A DNA stretch of 64,000 nucleotides from Hyphomonadaceae bacterium (GCA_019636095.1 JAHBYF010000010.1:78508-142507), one strand, 5' to 3'. Counted from the first letter of the stretch, positions 25,352 through 38,717 are shown. Translations and numbers: made by a program. Notes: a model not told the origin generated them from the sequence alone.

Positions 25352-27415
25352 ATGTCTTCCAGCCGGGTCTTGTCGGCGCTTGCGCTCGGCGCGGTGCTGG
25401 TCTGCGGCGTCGCCGCATGCAACCGAAATACCACCCCATCCGAAATCGGTCTTGACCTCGCGGCGATGGATACCAGCGCTCTGCCCGGCGACGATTTCTA
25501 CGATTACGCCAATGGCGCCTGGCAGCGGAATACCGAGATTCCCGCCGACCGCGCGACGATCGGATCGTTCTATCGCGCTTCGCTCGAAACCGAACGGCAG
25601 GTCACGGAACTCGTGACTGGGATCGCGCAATCGACGCCACAAGCGGACACAGATAACGCGCGTATCGCCAACTTCTATAACGCCTACATCAATACGGCCG
25701 CCATCGACGCCGCCGGCATGGCGCCCGTACAAGCCGATCTCGCGCGCTTCAACGCGATCAACTCGCGCACCGATCTTTCACGTGTGCTCGGCGAACAGAT
25801 CCGCGCTGACGTCGATCCTCTGAACGCCACGGATTTCAACACCGAGAATCTGTTCGGCGTATTCGTGACGCAAGGTTTGGCGACGCCCGGTGAAGTGCTC
25901 CCTTACTTGCTGCAAGGCGGACTCGGCCTGCCGGAGCGCGAATACTATCTCTCCAACGATCCGGATATGGTCCGCATTCGCGGCGAGTATCGCGCCTATA
26001 TCGAACATGTGTTGACCCTTGCAGGTATTAGCGACGCTGCGGCTCGTGCCCAGCGGATCTACGATCTCGAAACGCAGATCGCGCGCGGCCACGTCACACG
26101 CGAACAGAGCGAAGACATTCCGTCGTCGGCTGCAGTTTGGAGCCGCGCCGACCTCAACCAGCGCGCGCCCGGCATCGACTGGGATGCGTTCCTGACCGCA
26201 GCGCAGCTGAGCAGTCAGCAACGCTTCGCCGCTTACCATGCGCCGGCGATCACGCGGCTCGCGGCGCTGGTGGCGTCCGCGCCAATCCAATCCTGGAAAG
26301 ACTGGCTGGCGTTCCATCAGATCAACTCACACGCCGACGTGCTGCCAAGTGCGATCGATCAGGCGCACTTCGCCTTCTACGGCACAACGCTTGCCGGAAC
26401 GCCGCAGCAACGCGATCGCGCCAGGCGCGCGCTTGACGCGCTGAACTTCTATCTCGGCGACGCTGTCGGTCACGCTTACGTCGACCGCTACTTCCCGGCT
26501 TCAGCTCGTGAAGAAGTTCAAGGCATGGTCGAAAACATCAAGGCCGCCTTCTCGCGCCGCATTCAGGGGCTCTCCTGGATGGCGGACGCAACGCGTGCGG
26601 AAGCACAGCACAAGGTCGAAACGATCGTCGTCGGCGTAGGTTATCCCGACAGCTGGCGCGACTATTCGCATTACGATGTCTCCGCCACCGACGCCTACGC
26701 CAACGAGATCAACGGCGAACGCGCCGAATATGCACACCAGCTTGCGAAACTCGGCCATCCAATGGATCGCAATGAATGGTGGATGACGCCGCAAACGGTC
26801 AACGCCGTGAACCTGCCGGTTCAGAACGCGTTGAACTTCCCGGCCGCGATCCTGCAACCGCCGTTCTTCAACCCCAACGCCGACGCCGCCTACAATTATG
26901 GCGCCATCGGCGCGGTGATCGGCCATGAGATCAGCCATAGCTTCGACAACAACGGCGCGGCGTTCGACTCCACAGGCGCACTGCGCAATTGGTGGACCGA
27001 GGCCGATCTCGCCAACTTCCGCCAGCAAGGCGAAGCACTGGCGCGCCAGTACGACACGTACGAAGCGCTGCCCGGTCTGCATGTGAACGGCGCACTGACG
27101 CTCGGCGAGAACATCGCAGACGTCGCTGGCTTGCAGGCGGCTTACGACGCCTACCACGCGTCTCTAAACGGCCAGGAAGCGCCGGTGATCGACGGGCTGA
27201 CGGGCGATCAGCGCTTCTTCATCGCCTACGCCCAAACCTGGGCCACGAAGATGCGCGACGAAGCGCTACGCGGCCGCATCGCCACTGACGGCCACGCACC
27301 CGGCATGTTCCGCGCGCTCACGGTGCGCAACCTCGATGCCTGGTACACGGCCTTCAACGTCCAGCCGGGCCAGGCGCTCTATCTCGCGCCGGACGAACGC
27401 GTCCACGTCTGGTAA
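25352..27415 (+). CDS. M13-family zinc metalloendopeptidase (lipoprotein)
   Basis: A 687-residue neprilysin/PepO-type peptidase. The signal peptide ends in a lipobox (GVAAC, Cys about 21), so it is probably anchored to the envelope. The M13 N-terminal domain begins at GDDFYDYANGAWQ. The catalytic motif is His525-Glu526-Ile-Ser-His529 in VIGHEISHSFD, the third zinc ligand Glu586 and Asp590 are in GENIADVAG, and the NAFY-like VNAVNLPVQNALNFPAAIL segment lies between. Family enzymes cut short peptides outside the cytoplasm. I use the ATG at 25352 (MSSSRVLS); the frame extends upstream to 25310 without family sequence. A terminator hairpin follows. Confidence 0.94.
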   Translation: MSSSRVLSALALGAVLVCGVAACNRNTTPSEIGLDLAAMDTSALPGDDFYDYANGAWQRNTEIPADRATIGSFYRASLETERQVTELVTGIAQSTPQADTDNARIANFYNAYINTAAIDAAGMAPVQADLARFNAINSRTDLSRVLGEQIRADVDPLNATDFNTENLFGVFVTQGLATPGEVLPYLLQGGLGLPEREYYLSNDPDMVRIRGEYRAYIEHVLTLAGISDAAARAQRIYDLETQIARGHVTREQSEDIPSSAAVWSRADLNQRAPGIDWDAFLTAAQLSSQQRFAAYHAPAITRLAALVASAPIQSWKDWLAFHQINSHADVLPSAIDQAHFAFYGTTLAGTPQQRDRARRALDALNFYLGDAVGHAYVDRYFPASAREEVQGMVENIKAAFSRRIQGLSWMADATRAEAQHKVETIVVGVGYPDSWRDYSHYDVSATDAYANEINGERAEYAHQLAKLGHPMDRNEWWMTPQTVNAVNLPVQNALNFPAAILQPPFFNPNADAAYNYGAIGAVIGHEISHSFDNNGAAFDSTGALRNWWTEADLANFRQQGEALARQYDTYEALPGLHVNGALTLGENIADVAGLQAAYDAYHASLNGQEAPVIDGLTGDQRFFIAYAQTWATKMRDEALRGRIATDGHAPGMFRALTVRNLDAWYTAFNVQPGQALYLAPDERVHVW

Positions 27416-27438
27416 GCGCGAATAAAAGCGAAAATTGA

Positions 27439-27468
27439 AACGGCCCCGGATGGCTCCCGGGCCGTTTT
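27439..27468. terminator. Hairpin terminator between convergent M13 and rpoC genes
   Basis: AACGGCCC at 27439-27446 pairs with GGGCCGTT at 27459-27466, and further GC pairs lie inside. It is followed by TTTT on the plus strand and preceded by A-rich sequence that gives a T-rich tail on the minus strand, so it may stop transcription from both sides. Confidence 0.8.
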
Positions 27469-27493
27469 GTTATTGGACGTTTCTTCCCTAGTT

Positions 27494-30400
27494 TTATTCG
27501 GCCGCTTCCGTCTGCGTGAGACGAGCGTCTTCGGCGCGTTCGATCGCCAGTTGCGCGTCGCGTTCGGCGGCGAGCTTCTGATAACGGCGCAGCTGTCCGC
27601 CAGTACCGGCCGGGATGAGACGGCCGACGATGACGTTTTCCTTGAGGCCTTCGAGCGTGTCCGACTTACCGTAGGCCGCAGCCTCGGTGAGCACGCGCGT
27701 GGTCTCTTGGAACGACGCCGCCGAGATGAACGAGCGCGTTTGCAGCGAAGCCTTGGTGATGCCGAGCAACATCGGTTGCGCGGTCGCCGGCTGCAGACCG
27801 AGTTCCTTGACGCGACGGTTCTCGTCTTCGAGATCAAGCGCTTCGACGGCTTCGCCCTTGAGGAATTCGGTGTCACCCGCTTCCATGATCTCGACCTTCT
27901 GCAGCATCTGGCGAACGATCACCTCGATGTGCTTGTCGTTGATCGGCACGCCCTGCAGTCGGTAGACCTTCTGAATTTCCTCAACGAGGTAATTCGCAAG
28001 CGCCTCGACACCGAGAATGGAGAGGATGTCCTGCGGCGCGGGATTGCCGTCCAGCAGGTAGTCGCCCTTCTTCACGAAGTCGCCTTCTTGCACCGGAATG
28101 TGCTTGCCCTTCGGGATCATGTACTCGATCGCCTCGAGGCTTTCGTCTTCCGGCACAACGCGCAGGCGGCGCTTGTTCTTGTAGTCCTTGCCGAACTCAA
28201 CGCGGCCATCGCCCTCCGAGATGATCGCGTGATCCTTCGGACGGCGGGCTTCGAACAGTTCCGCCACGCGCGGCAGACCGCCGGTGATGTCACGCGTCTT
28301 CGCGCCACCCGTCGGGATCCGCGCGAGGTCTTGGCCAGGCGTCACGTCATCGCCGTCAGCGACCGAGAGAATGGCGCCGACCGAGAGCGTGTAAGTTTTC
28401 ACCGCAACGCCCTTGGCGTTCAGAATCGCGATCGCCGGCTTCAGATCCGAACCCTTCGTGGTCGAACGCCAGTCGATGACGACCTTTGACGAAATGCCGG
28501 TGGCTTCGTCGAACTCGTCACGAACCGCGACGCCCTCCGCCAAATCCTCGAAGCGGACCTTGCCGCCCACTTCGGTGAGAATTGGCGTAGCGTAGGGATC
28601 CCACTCGGCGATGCGATCGCCACGCTTGATCTTCGCTTTTTCGTCAACCTTGAGACGTGCGCCGAACGGCGGCTTGAAGCTTTGACGCTCCTTGCCGTCG
28701 GCGTCGACGACCGAGATCTTCATGTTGCGGCTCATCACGATGAGATCGCCGTGGGCGTTCTTCACCGTGTTGCGGTCGATCAAATGGATGGTGCCGTCAT
28801 GCGCCGATTCCATCACCGACGATTCCGCCAACTGGGCGGCGCCGCCAATGTGGAACGTACGCATGGTGAGCTGCGTGCCCGGTTCGCCGATCGATTGCGC
28901 CGCGATGACGCCAACAGCTTCGCCGATGTTCACTTGCGTATTGCGCGCAAGGTCGCGGCCATAGCAAGCGCCGCAGACGCCGGTACGGGTTTCGCACGTC
29001 AGCACCGAGCGGACCTTCACGGCTTGCACGCCAGCCTTCTCGATCAGTTGCACGGTGTCTTCGTCAAGGAAGCCACCAGCCGGAATGAGCTGCTTGCCAG
29101 TGCCGGGATCGTTGATCGGCAGCGCCGCAGTACGACCCAGGATGCGCGTCGACAGCGGAACGACAATATCGGCGCCGTCGATGACAGCCGTCATCTGAAT
29201 GCCTTCCTGCGTGCCGCAATCTTCCTCGGTGATGATGCAGTCTTGCGCGACGTCGACGAGACGGCGGGTCAGGTAGCCCGAGTTCGCAGTCTTCAACGCT
29301 GTATCCGCGAGACCCTTACGGGCGCCGTGGGTCGAGTTGAAGTATTCGAGAACCGAGAGGCCTTCCTTGAAGTTCGAGATGATCGGCGTCTCGATGATTT
29401 CCCCCGACGGCTTGGCCATCAGGCCGCGCATGCCGGCGAGCTGCTTCATCTGGTTCTTCGAACCACGCGCGCCCGAGTGCGCCATCATGAAGACAGAGTT
29501 GAGTTCGCCCAGCCGGCCATCCTTCAGCTTGGCCGGCTTGGAGACTTCCTCCATCATCGCGTCAGCGACTTTGTCGGTGCACTTCGACCAGGCGTCGACA
29601 ACCTTGTTGTACTTTTCACCCTTGGTGATGAGGCCGTCGGCGTATTGCTGCTCGTATTCCGATGCGCGCTTCCGCGTGTCCTCAACGAGCGTTTCCTTCG
29701 CCTTCGGAACGACCATGTCGGCCATGCCGAACGAAATGCCGGCGCGCGCAGCTTCCTTGAAACCAAGCTGCATCATGCGGTCAGCGAAGATCACCGTCGC
29801 CTTCTGACCGCAGAACCGATAGACGTTATCGATCAGGTTGCCGATTTCCTTCTTGGTCAGCGTCTGATCCAAGAGTTTGTAGCTGACCTTCGGGTGCCTC
29901 GGCAGCACTTCAGCCAACTTCATCCGGCCAGGCGTTGTATCGATCGTGGCGCGAACCGGCTTGCCGTCCGCATCTACGGTTTCGTAACGCGCCTTGATCT
30001 TGGTGTGCAGCGTGACAACACCCGCTTCGAGCGCGGACTCAATCTCACCGATCGAGCCGAACAGTTTGCCCTCTCCTGGCTCGCCTTCTTTCATCAGCGA
30101 AAGATAGTAGAGACCCAGCACGATATCCTGCGACGGCACGATGATCGCCTTGCCGTTGGCCGGCGAGAGGATGTTGTTGGTCGACATCATCAGCACGCGT
30201 GCTTCCAGCTGCGCTTCGAGCGACAGCGGAACGTGCACAGCCATTTGGTCGCCGTCGAAGTCAGCGTTGAACGCTGCGCACACCAGCGGGTGCAGCTGGA
30301 TGGCCTTGCCCTCGATCAGCTTCGGCTCGAACGCCTGGATCCCCAAGCGGTGCAGCGTCGGCGCGCGGTTCAGAAGAACGGGGTGCTCGCGAATGACTTC

Positions 30401-31660
30401 TTCGAGCACGTCCCAGACTTCCGGACGCTCTTTTTCGACCATGCGGCGCGATTGCTTCACGGTGCCCGAGAGCCCCTTGATGTCGAGGCGCGCGTAGATG
30501 AACGGTTTGAACAGTTCGAGCGCCATCTTCTTGGGCAAGCCGCACTGGTGCAGCTTGAGGTCGGGACCGACGACGATAACCGAACGGCCCGAATAATCGA
30601 CGCGCTTGCCGAGCAAGTTTTGACGGAAGCGGCCTTGCTTGCCCTTCAGCATGTCGGCGAGCGACTTCAGCGGACGCTTGTTGGCGCCGGTGATGACGCG
30701 GCCACGGCGGCCGTTGTCGAACAGCGCGTCGACAGCTTCCTGCAGCATCCGCTTTTCGTTGCGGATGATGATGTCCGGCGCGCGGAGCTCCATCAGCCGC
30801 TTCAGGCGGTTGTTGCGATTGATGACGCGGCGATAGAGGTCGTTCAGATCAGACGTCGCAAAGCGGCCGCCATCGAGCGGCACCAGCGGACGCAGTTCCG
30901 GCGGGATCACCGGCACGACCGTCAAGATCATCCATTCCGGCTTGTTGCCAGAACGAATGAACGCTTCGACCAGCTTCAGGCGCTTCGCGAGCTTCTTCGG
31001 CTTCAGTTCCGAAGTCGACTCCGCGATTTCCTTGCGCAGCTGCTCGGCCTCTTTTTCGAGGTTGAGCGCCATCAGCAACTCGCGGACGGCCTCGGCGCCG
31101 ATCGAAGCGGTGAAGCTGTCTTCGCCGTATTCATCCTGCGCGCGAATGTACTCTTCTTCCGTCAGCAGCTGCTTGGCCTCGAGCGGTGTCAGGCCCGGCT
31201 CAAGCACAATGTACTGCTCGAAATAGAGGACCTTCTCGATGTCCTTCAGCGCCATGTCGAGCATCAGCGCGATGCGGCTTGGCAGCGACTTCAGGAACCA
31301 GATGTGGGCCACCGGTGCGGCCAACTCGATGTGGCCCATGCGCTCACGGCGGACACGCGCCAAAGTCACTTGCACGCCGCACTTTTCGCAGATGATGTCC
31401 TTATACTTCATCCGCTTGTACTTGCCGCAGGTGCATTCGTAGTCCTTCTGCGGGCCGAAGATACGCGCGCAGAAGAGGCCATCACGTTCCGGCTTGAACG
31501 TGCGGTAGTTGATCGTCTCGGGCTTCTTGATCTCGCCGAAGCTCCAGGACTTGATCTGTTCCGGGCTCGCGATCGAGATCTTGATCTGATCGAACACAGG
31601 CGCCGGCGGTTGGTTGTTGCCGAAGGTGTTGTTGATCAGCTCTTGGTTCATGGCGCTCAT
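27494..31660 (-). CDS. rpoC: DNA-directed RNA polymerase subunit beta'
   Basis: The catalytic large subunit of RNA polymerase, 1388 residues. The N-terminal zinc-binding cysteines are in CTCGKYKRMKYKDIICEKCG; the Mg2+-binding active-site motif is NADFDGDQMAVHVPLS; the second zinc site is around CETRTGVCGACYGRDLA. The trigger-loop segment is the usual MRTFHIGGAA. Length is normal for alphaproteobacteria, without large insertions. The ATG at 31660 has a purine-rich site (GGTAGAGAGA) before it; a second ATG lies three codons on. It is the last gene of the rplJ-rplL-rpoB-rpoC block, 103 bases after rpoB. Confidence 0.99.
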   Translation of the reverse strand: MSAMNQELINNTFGNNQPPAPVFDQIKISIASPEQIKSWSFGEIKKPETINYRTFKPERDGLFCARIFGPQKDYECTCGKYKRMKYKDIICEKCGVQVTLARVRRERMGHIELAAPVAHIWFLKSLPSRIALMLDMALKDIEKVLYFEQYIVLEPGLTPLEAKQLLTEEEYIRAQDEYGEDSFTASIGAEAVRELLMALNLEKEAEQLRKEIAESTSELKPKKLAKRLKLVEAFIRSGNKPEWMILTVVPVIPPELRPLVPLDGGRFATSDLNDLYRRVINRNNRLKRLMELRAPDIIIRNEKRMLQEAVDALFDNGRRGRVITGANKRPLKSLADMLKGKQGRFRQNLLGKRVDYSGRSVIVVGPDLKLHQCGLPKKMALELFKPFIYARLDIKGLSGTVKQSRRMVEKERPEVWDVLEEVIREHPVLLNRAPTLHRLGIQAFEPKLIEGKAIQLHPLVCAAFNADFDGDQMAVHVPLSLEAQLEARVLMMSTNNILSPANGKAIIVPSQDIVLGLYYLSLMKEGEPGEGKLFGSIGEIESALEAGVVTLHTKIKARYETVDADGKPVRATIDTTPGRMKLAEVLPRHPKVSYKLLDQTLTKKEIGNLIDNVYRFCGQKATVIFADRMMQLGFKEAARAGISFGMADMVVPKAKETLVEDTRKRASEYEQQYADGLITKGEKYNKVVDAWSKCTDKVADAMMEEVSKPAKLKDGRLGELNSVFMMAHSGARGSKNQMKQLAGMRGLMAKPSGEIIETPIISNFKEGLSVLEYFNSTHGARKGLADTALKTANSGYLTRRLVDVAQDCIITEEDCGTQEGIQMTAVIDGADIVVPLSTRILGRTAALPINDPGTGKQLIPAGGFLDEDTVQLIEKAGVQAVKVRSVLTCETRTGVCGACYGRDLARNTQVNIGEAVGVIAAQSIGEPGTQLTMRTFHIGGAAQLAESSVMESAHDGTIHLIDRNTVKNAHGDLIVMSRNMKISVVDADGKERQSFKPPFGARLKVDEKAKIKRGDRIAEWDPYATPILTEVGGKVRFEDLAEGVAVRDEFDEATGISSKVVIDWRSTTKGSDLKPAIAILNAKGVAVKTYTLSVGAILSVADGDDVTPGQDLARIPTGGAKTRDITGGLPRVAELFEARRPKDHAIISEGDGRVEFGKDYKNKRRLRVVPEDESLEAIEYMIPKGKHIPVQEGDFVKKGDYLLDGNPAPQDILSILGVEALANYLVEEIQKVYRLQGVPINDKHIEVIVRQMLQKVEIMEAGDTEFLKGEAVEALDLEDENRRVKELGLQPATAQPMLLGITKASLQTRSFISAASFQETTRVLTEAAAYGKSDTLEGLKENVIVGRLIPAGTGGQLRRYQKLAAERDAQLAIERAEDARLTQTEAAE

Positions 31661-31725
31661 TCTCTCTACCTTCCTTCGCCCCAGTGGTGCGGCCCGGGGC
31701 TCGGCGGTGAATTTTCAATTCCCAT

Positions 31726-31753
31726 CCCGCGCGCCGCTTTCACGGCGCGCGGG
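31726..31753 (-). other. Intercistronic hairpin between rpoB and rpoC
   Basis: Perfect 11-base arms CCCGCGCGCCG (31726-31736) and CGGCGCGCGGG (31743-31753) with a six-base loop. On the minus strand no T-run follows, so it is more likely an mRNA-processing or stability structure than a terminator. Confidence 0.55.
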
Positions 31754-31763
31754 CTAGTTCGCT

Positions 31764-35855
<4,092 letters not shown>

Positions 35856-36011
35856 CTGTTCTTCCCAATGCGCGCTGCGCTTTGACGCGGACCCCGGCCA
35901 CTAGGCCCGCCAAGCGCGGCACATGAGCCGCCTCTTCCGCCCTGGCTTCGCATCCCGAAGGCGTTGCGAACCCGACCCTCTTTCGGAGCATCTCGGGCGG
36001 GAGATGCACCG

Positions 36012-36073
36012 CGCGTCTCCAAGTTGAGACGCGAACGACGGAAGCCGAGGCCGTTACCGGCCTCCGCTTCCGT
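36012..36073 (-). other. Tandem hairpins in the rplL-rpoB spacer
   Basis: Hairpin one: CGCGTCTC (36012-36019) with GAGACGCG (36026-36033). Hairpin two: a 15-base arm at 36038-36052 pairs with 36059-36073 with one mismatch. The second lies 14 bases after the rplL stop. In E. coli this spacer holds an attenuator and an RNase III site that lower rpoB expression relative to rplL; the same role is inferred here. Confidence 0.6.
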
Positions 36074-36087
36074 GTGCTGTTTGCGAG

Positions 36088-36465
36088 TTACTTCAGATCG
36101 ACCTTCGCACCGGCCTTTTCAAGTTGGGCCTTGAACTTTTCGGCATCCGCCTTGTTCACGCCTTCCTTCACGGCCTTCGGAGCGCCTTCAACGAGGTCCT
36201 TGGCTTCCTTCAGGCCGAGACCCGTGATGGCGCGGACTTCCTTGATGACTTCGATCTTCTTGTCGCCGGCGCTGGTGAGCTGGACCGTGAACTCGGTCTT
36301 CTCTTCAGCAGCGGCGGCCGGAGCAGCGCCACCACCGCCAGCGGCGATCGCCACCGGAGCGGCAGCGGAAACGCCCCACTTTTCTTCCAGCATCTTCGAA
36401 AGCTCAGCGGCTTCGAGGACGGTCAGCGCCGAAAGGTCTTCGACGATCTTTTCGAGGTTTGCCAT
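36088..36465 (-). CDS. rplL: 50S ribosomal protein L7/L12
   Basis: The flexible stalk protein that recruits translation factors, 125 residues. The N-terminal dimer domain (NLEKIVEDLSALTVLEAAEL), the Ala/Gly-rich hinge near residues 37-55, and the C-terminal domain (TEFTVQLTSAGDKKIEVIKE, then GLGLKEAKDLVE) are all clear. It follows rplJ by 55 bases and is translated from an ATG at 36465 in a region with an A-rich leader. Four dimers or more are expected per ribosome, which fits the partial stop structures downstream before rpoB. Confidence 0.98.
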   Translation of the reverse strand: MANLEKIVEDLSALTVLEAAELSKMLEEKWGVSAAAPVAIAAGGGGAAPAAAAEEKTEFTVQLTSAGDKKIEVIKEVRAITGLGLKEAKDLVEGAPKAVKEGVNKADAEKFKAQLEKAGAKVDLK

Positions 36466-36520
36466 GATCTTTGTTCCTGACGTTTTGTCTCAAGTTTTCA
36501 TATGTATGCGGAAATGACGG

Positions 36521-37036
36521 TTAGGCGGCGTCCTTGGTCGCGTAAGCGTTGAGAACGCGGGCCAGCTGACCACCGGGCGCTGCCAGCACGCCGGCGATCT
36601 TGGTCGCGGGCGCCTGCACCAGGCCGATAATCTTGCCGCGCAGCTCGTCGAGCGAAGGCATCGTGGCGAGCGCCGCGATCCCAGCCTTATCGAGCAGCTG
36701 ATCGCCGAACAGGCCGCCGAGAATGGCGAACTGTTCCTTTTCCTTGGCGTACGCGACAGCGACCTTGGCGGCCGAGATCGGGTCAGCGGAATAGGCGATG
36801 GCCGTTGGGCCAGCGAACAGGTCAGACGCCGTAGCCTTGGGCGTATCGGCGATCGCCAGCTTCACAAGCCGGTTCTTCACGACTTTGAGCGCGCCGCCTT
36901 CAGTGCGAAGGCGATTACGCAGCACCGTCAAATCCGCAACGGTAAGACCAGAATAGTGGCCGACGACCACCACACCGGCGCCGGCAAAAACGCCTTTCAG
37001 CGATTCCACCGTTTCGGCTTTCTGAGCACGATCCAT
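36521..37036 (-). CDS. rplJ: 50S ribosomal protein L10
   Basis: Base of the ribosomal stalk; binds 23S rRNA and the L7/L12 dimers. The 171-residue protein begins MDRAQKAETVESLKGVFAGA and shows the usual VVVGHYSGLTVADLTVLRN and VKNRLVKLAI segments. The C-terminal helix that binds L7/L12 is long, as expected for several dimers. A strong ribosome site (GAGGAG) lies eight bases before the ATG. L10 normally represses its own operon by binding the leader mRNA; the leader at 37037-37190 is able to fold. Confidence 0.98.
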   Translation of the reverse strand: MDRAQKAETVESLKGVFAGAGVVVVGHYSGLTVADLTVLRNRLRTEGGALKVVKNRLVKLAIADTPKATASDLFAGPTAIAYSADPISAAKVAVAYAKEKEQFAILGGLFGDQLLDKAGIAALATMPSLDELRGKIIGLVQAPATKIAGVLAAPGGQLARVLNAYATKDAA

Positions 37037-37190
37037 TGCGGTCTCCTCAGTCAGCGCCCGGCCAATCCAGGCGCTGTCGTAAGCGCACGCGGATCGACCG
37101 GCCGGTGGTTAAGACCCCCGGTTCGGCGCGCGACCCACGCGCAGCCTGTCCCAGGAGCCGGCCTGCGGGAGACGGCTTGACAGCCACCCC
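37037..37190 (-). promoter_or_regulatory. Probable L10 leader of the rplJ mRNA
   Basis: The 150 bases before rplJ are GC-rich and can form stem structures; the last before the ribosome site pairs GCGCCTGG with CCGGGCGC around a short loop. Position and context fit the L10-L12 binding leader that regulates rplJL in many bacteria. I cannot check the covariance model by eye. Confidence 0.4.
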
Positions 37191-37527
37191 CGAAAAACGT
37201 CAGCTTCTGTCTATTGCAGGTGAGAGAACCCTAGGGTTTTCAACACATTAAGCCGCGCAAACAGCGCCCTCTCGGGCCGACCATCTACGTGGCGCCTGCA
37301 GTCTCGGACAGGATCGGCGAGGGGTTAACCCCGCCGGATCGCGGCATATGCACGCTTTATTGCACCGCCGCAAGCCCGGCAGGCACAATTCTCTGCGCAT
37401 GGCAAGTGGTAAGCTGTGAGAGTGGTCCGCGAGACACGCGACAGCGCGTCCCCGCCGCCTGCCCTGTTGGGCCTAGCGTTTCTCACCAATTGCGTTAGCG
37501 ATCTGATCCTCATTGAGGAGAATCCCG
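37191..37527. other. Divergent control region between rplJ and a small secreted-protein gene
   Basis: No gene is seen here. Two perfect 12-base palindromes stand out: AACCCTAGGGTT at 37227-37238 and GGGGTTAACCCC at 37321-37332. On the minus strand TTGAAA lies just upstream of the first, but no good -10 follows at the right distance, so the rplJ promoter remains unplaced. The GAGGAG at 37515-37520 is the ribosome site of the plus-strand gene. Confidence 0.5.
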
Positions 37528-37797
37528 ATGCGCTTGTTCGCCTGCTTGGCCGTGGTTTTTGCCCTGGGGATCACCCCCATCGCCGCCGCCCAGCAGCAGC
37601 GCGCGGCGCCGCCACTCATAGAAGAATTGCCTGCCCAGCAAGCGGGCGTGCGAATGGTGATGATCCGCTTCCCAACACCGGTTCTCGGCAGCGACGCCGA
37701 TCAGATTTGCCGCTCACTCAACTATGCGGGCGGTGCGAAATTTTCCGACGAACCCTATAACGGCATCAGCTGGGTCATCTGCACCACGCGCGCCTAG
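37528..37797 (+). CDS. Small secreted protein of unknown function
   Basis: An 89-residue protein with a clear signal peptide (MRLFACLAVVFALGITPIAAAQ) and a short mature part with two cysteines (Cys near 64 and 85) that may pair. The frame extends to a TTG at 37513, but GAGGAG lies between, so the ATG at 37528 is the start. It stands alone, divergent from rplJ, and overlaps the 3' end of the convergent winged-helix gene by four bases. No family is recognised; the location should be periplasmic or extracellular. Confidence 0.75.
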   Translation: MRLFACLAVVFALGITPIAAAQQQRAAPPLIEELPAQQAGVRMVMIRFPTPVLGSDADQICRSLNYAGGAKFSDEPYNGISWVICTTRA

Positions 37798-38087
37798 CCC
37801 ACCAGTTTCGAAATCGCCTCCAGATACGCAGCAAAGGCCGCGCGCCCCGTATCCGTCATGCGCACGCGTGTTAGCGGCTTGCGATCGATGAAGCTCTTGT
37901 CGATCGATACGTAGCCTGCCTCTTCCAGCTTGCGCAGATGGACGGAGAGATTGCCTTGGGTGACTTCGAGCAGGTTCTTCAACTCGGTGAAGTCTGCGAC
38001 TTCGGCCCCGGCAAGATACGCCATCACCCCTAGACGCACGCGCCCATGGATCACATCATCCAGCTTGCCGATGTCGAACGAGGCCAT
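37794..38087 (-). CDS. Winged-helix transcriptional regulator
   Basis: A 97-residue DNA-binding protein of the small MarR/ArsR-like winged-helix type (HTH_34-like). The recognition helix region is TELKNLLEVTQGNLSVHLRKLEEAGYV, followed by a wing (KSFIDRKPLTRVRMTDTGR) that includes a characteristic basic patch. No metal- or ligand-binding part is present. It starts six bases after the membrane-protein stop at 38094 and is probably co-transcribed with it and the acyltransferase, which it may regulate. This regulator-plus-membrane-protein pairing is common in bacteria, with the membrane protein usually of unknown function. Confidence 0.85.
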   Translation of the reverse strand: MASFDIGKLDDVIHGRVRLGVMAYLAGAEVADFTELKNLLEVTQGNLSVHLRKLEEAGYVSIDKSFIDRKPLTRVRMTDTGRAAFAAYLEAISKLVG

Positions 38088-38093
38088 GGCTGC

Positions 38094-38717
38094 TCACGCA
38101 GCCTTCTTCGCGCCACGCCAGATCACCCAGCCTGGCACACCCATACATAGAATGAGCGTCGCACTGAGGATCAACAGATAAGCGCCGATGTTCTCGAACA
38201 CAGCGACGCCAAGAGCCACTGTCGCCGTGAACCAACCAAGCGCAACCAAACCAAGCCAAGCGCGCCGCAATATCAGCCACGCCACGTACCACGCGACACC
38301 TTGGAACATACACACAACGATCGGGTGATAGAGCCAAAGCCCCTCACTATTCGGCTTGGACGCGCCGTAAGCGAACACGCATGCCATCACCAAATTGGCA
38401 AGGCCCGCCCCCTGGAACACCGCCGCTAGTGCGCGTGTCGCAATGCCCCCAGGAGGCGCCTTCCGGTCCTTCCAGATAATGAGTCCCAAGATCACCATGA
38501 ATACGACGGTCGGACCAAACGCGATCGCCAGCATCGGCAGGCCTTGCTCCGGCGCCAAGTGAAGCGTTTGGAGGTAGTGCAAAAAGCACTGGCCGCCATA
38601 GAGCGCGCCCGCCCACATGAATGCTTCGCCCATCGTTGCTTGCAGCGGGCCTGAGCCGGTGACGAGCGTGCGCATGTAAGCGAGGTCGTCGCGCGCGCTT
38701 TCGAGATCGGAAGTCAT
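38094..38717 (-). CDS. Polytopic membrane protein of unknown function
   Basis: A 207-residue protein with about five or six hydrophobic segments after a short soluble N-terminus (DLESARDDLAYMRTLVTGSG). The N-terminal pattern is typical of membrane proteins encoded next to small winged-helix regulators. The first ATG at 38723 touches the AGGAG ribosome site, so the ATG at 38717, six bases further on, is the better start. It lies between the acyltransferase (ends 38727) and the winged-helix gene, all on the minus strand with spacers under 10 bases, so the three form one transcript. Confidence 0.8.
   Translation of the reverse strand: MTSDLESARDDLAYMRTLVTGSGPLQATMGEAFMWAGALYGGQCFLHYLQTLHLAPEQGLPMLAIAFGPTVVFMVILGLIIWKDRKAPPGGIATRALAAVFQGAGLANLVMACVFAYGASKPNSEGLWLYHPIVVCMFQGVAWYVAWLILRRAWLGLVALGWFTATVALGVAVFENIGAYLLILSATLILCMGVPGWVIWRGAKKAA

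Noticed and set aside
37200..37527. A small stable RNA gene (6S, SRP RNA, tmRNA or RNase P RNA)
   Set aside because: None of the hallmark sequences of these RNAs was recognised and no terminator closes the region.
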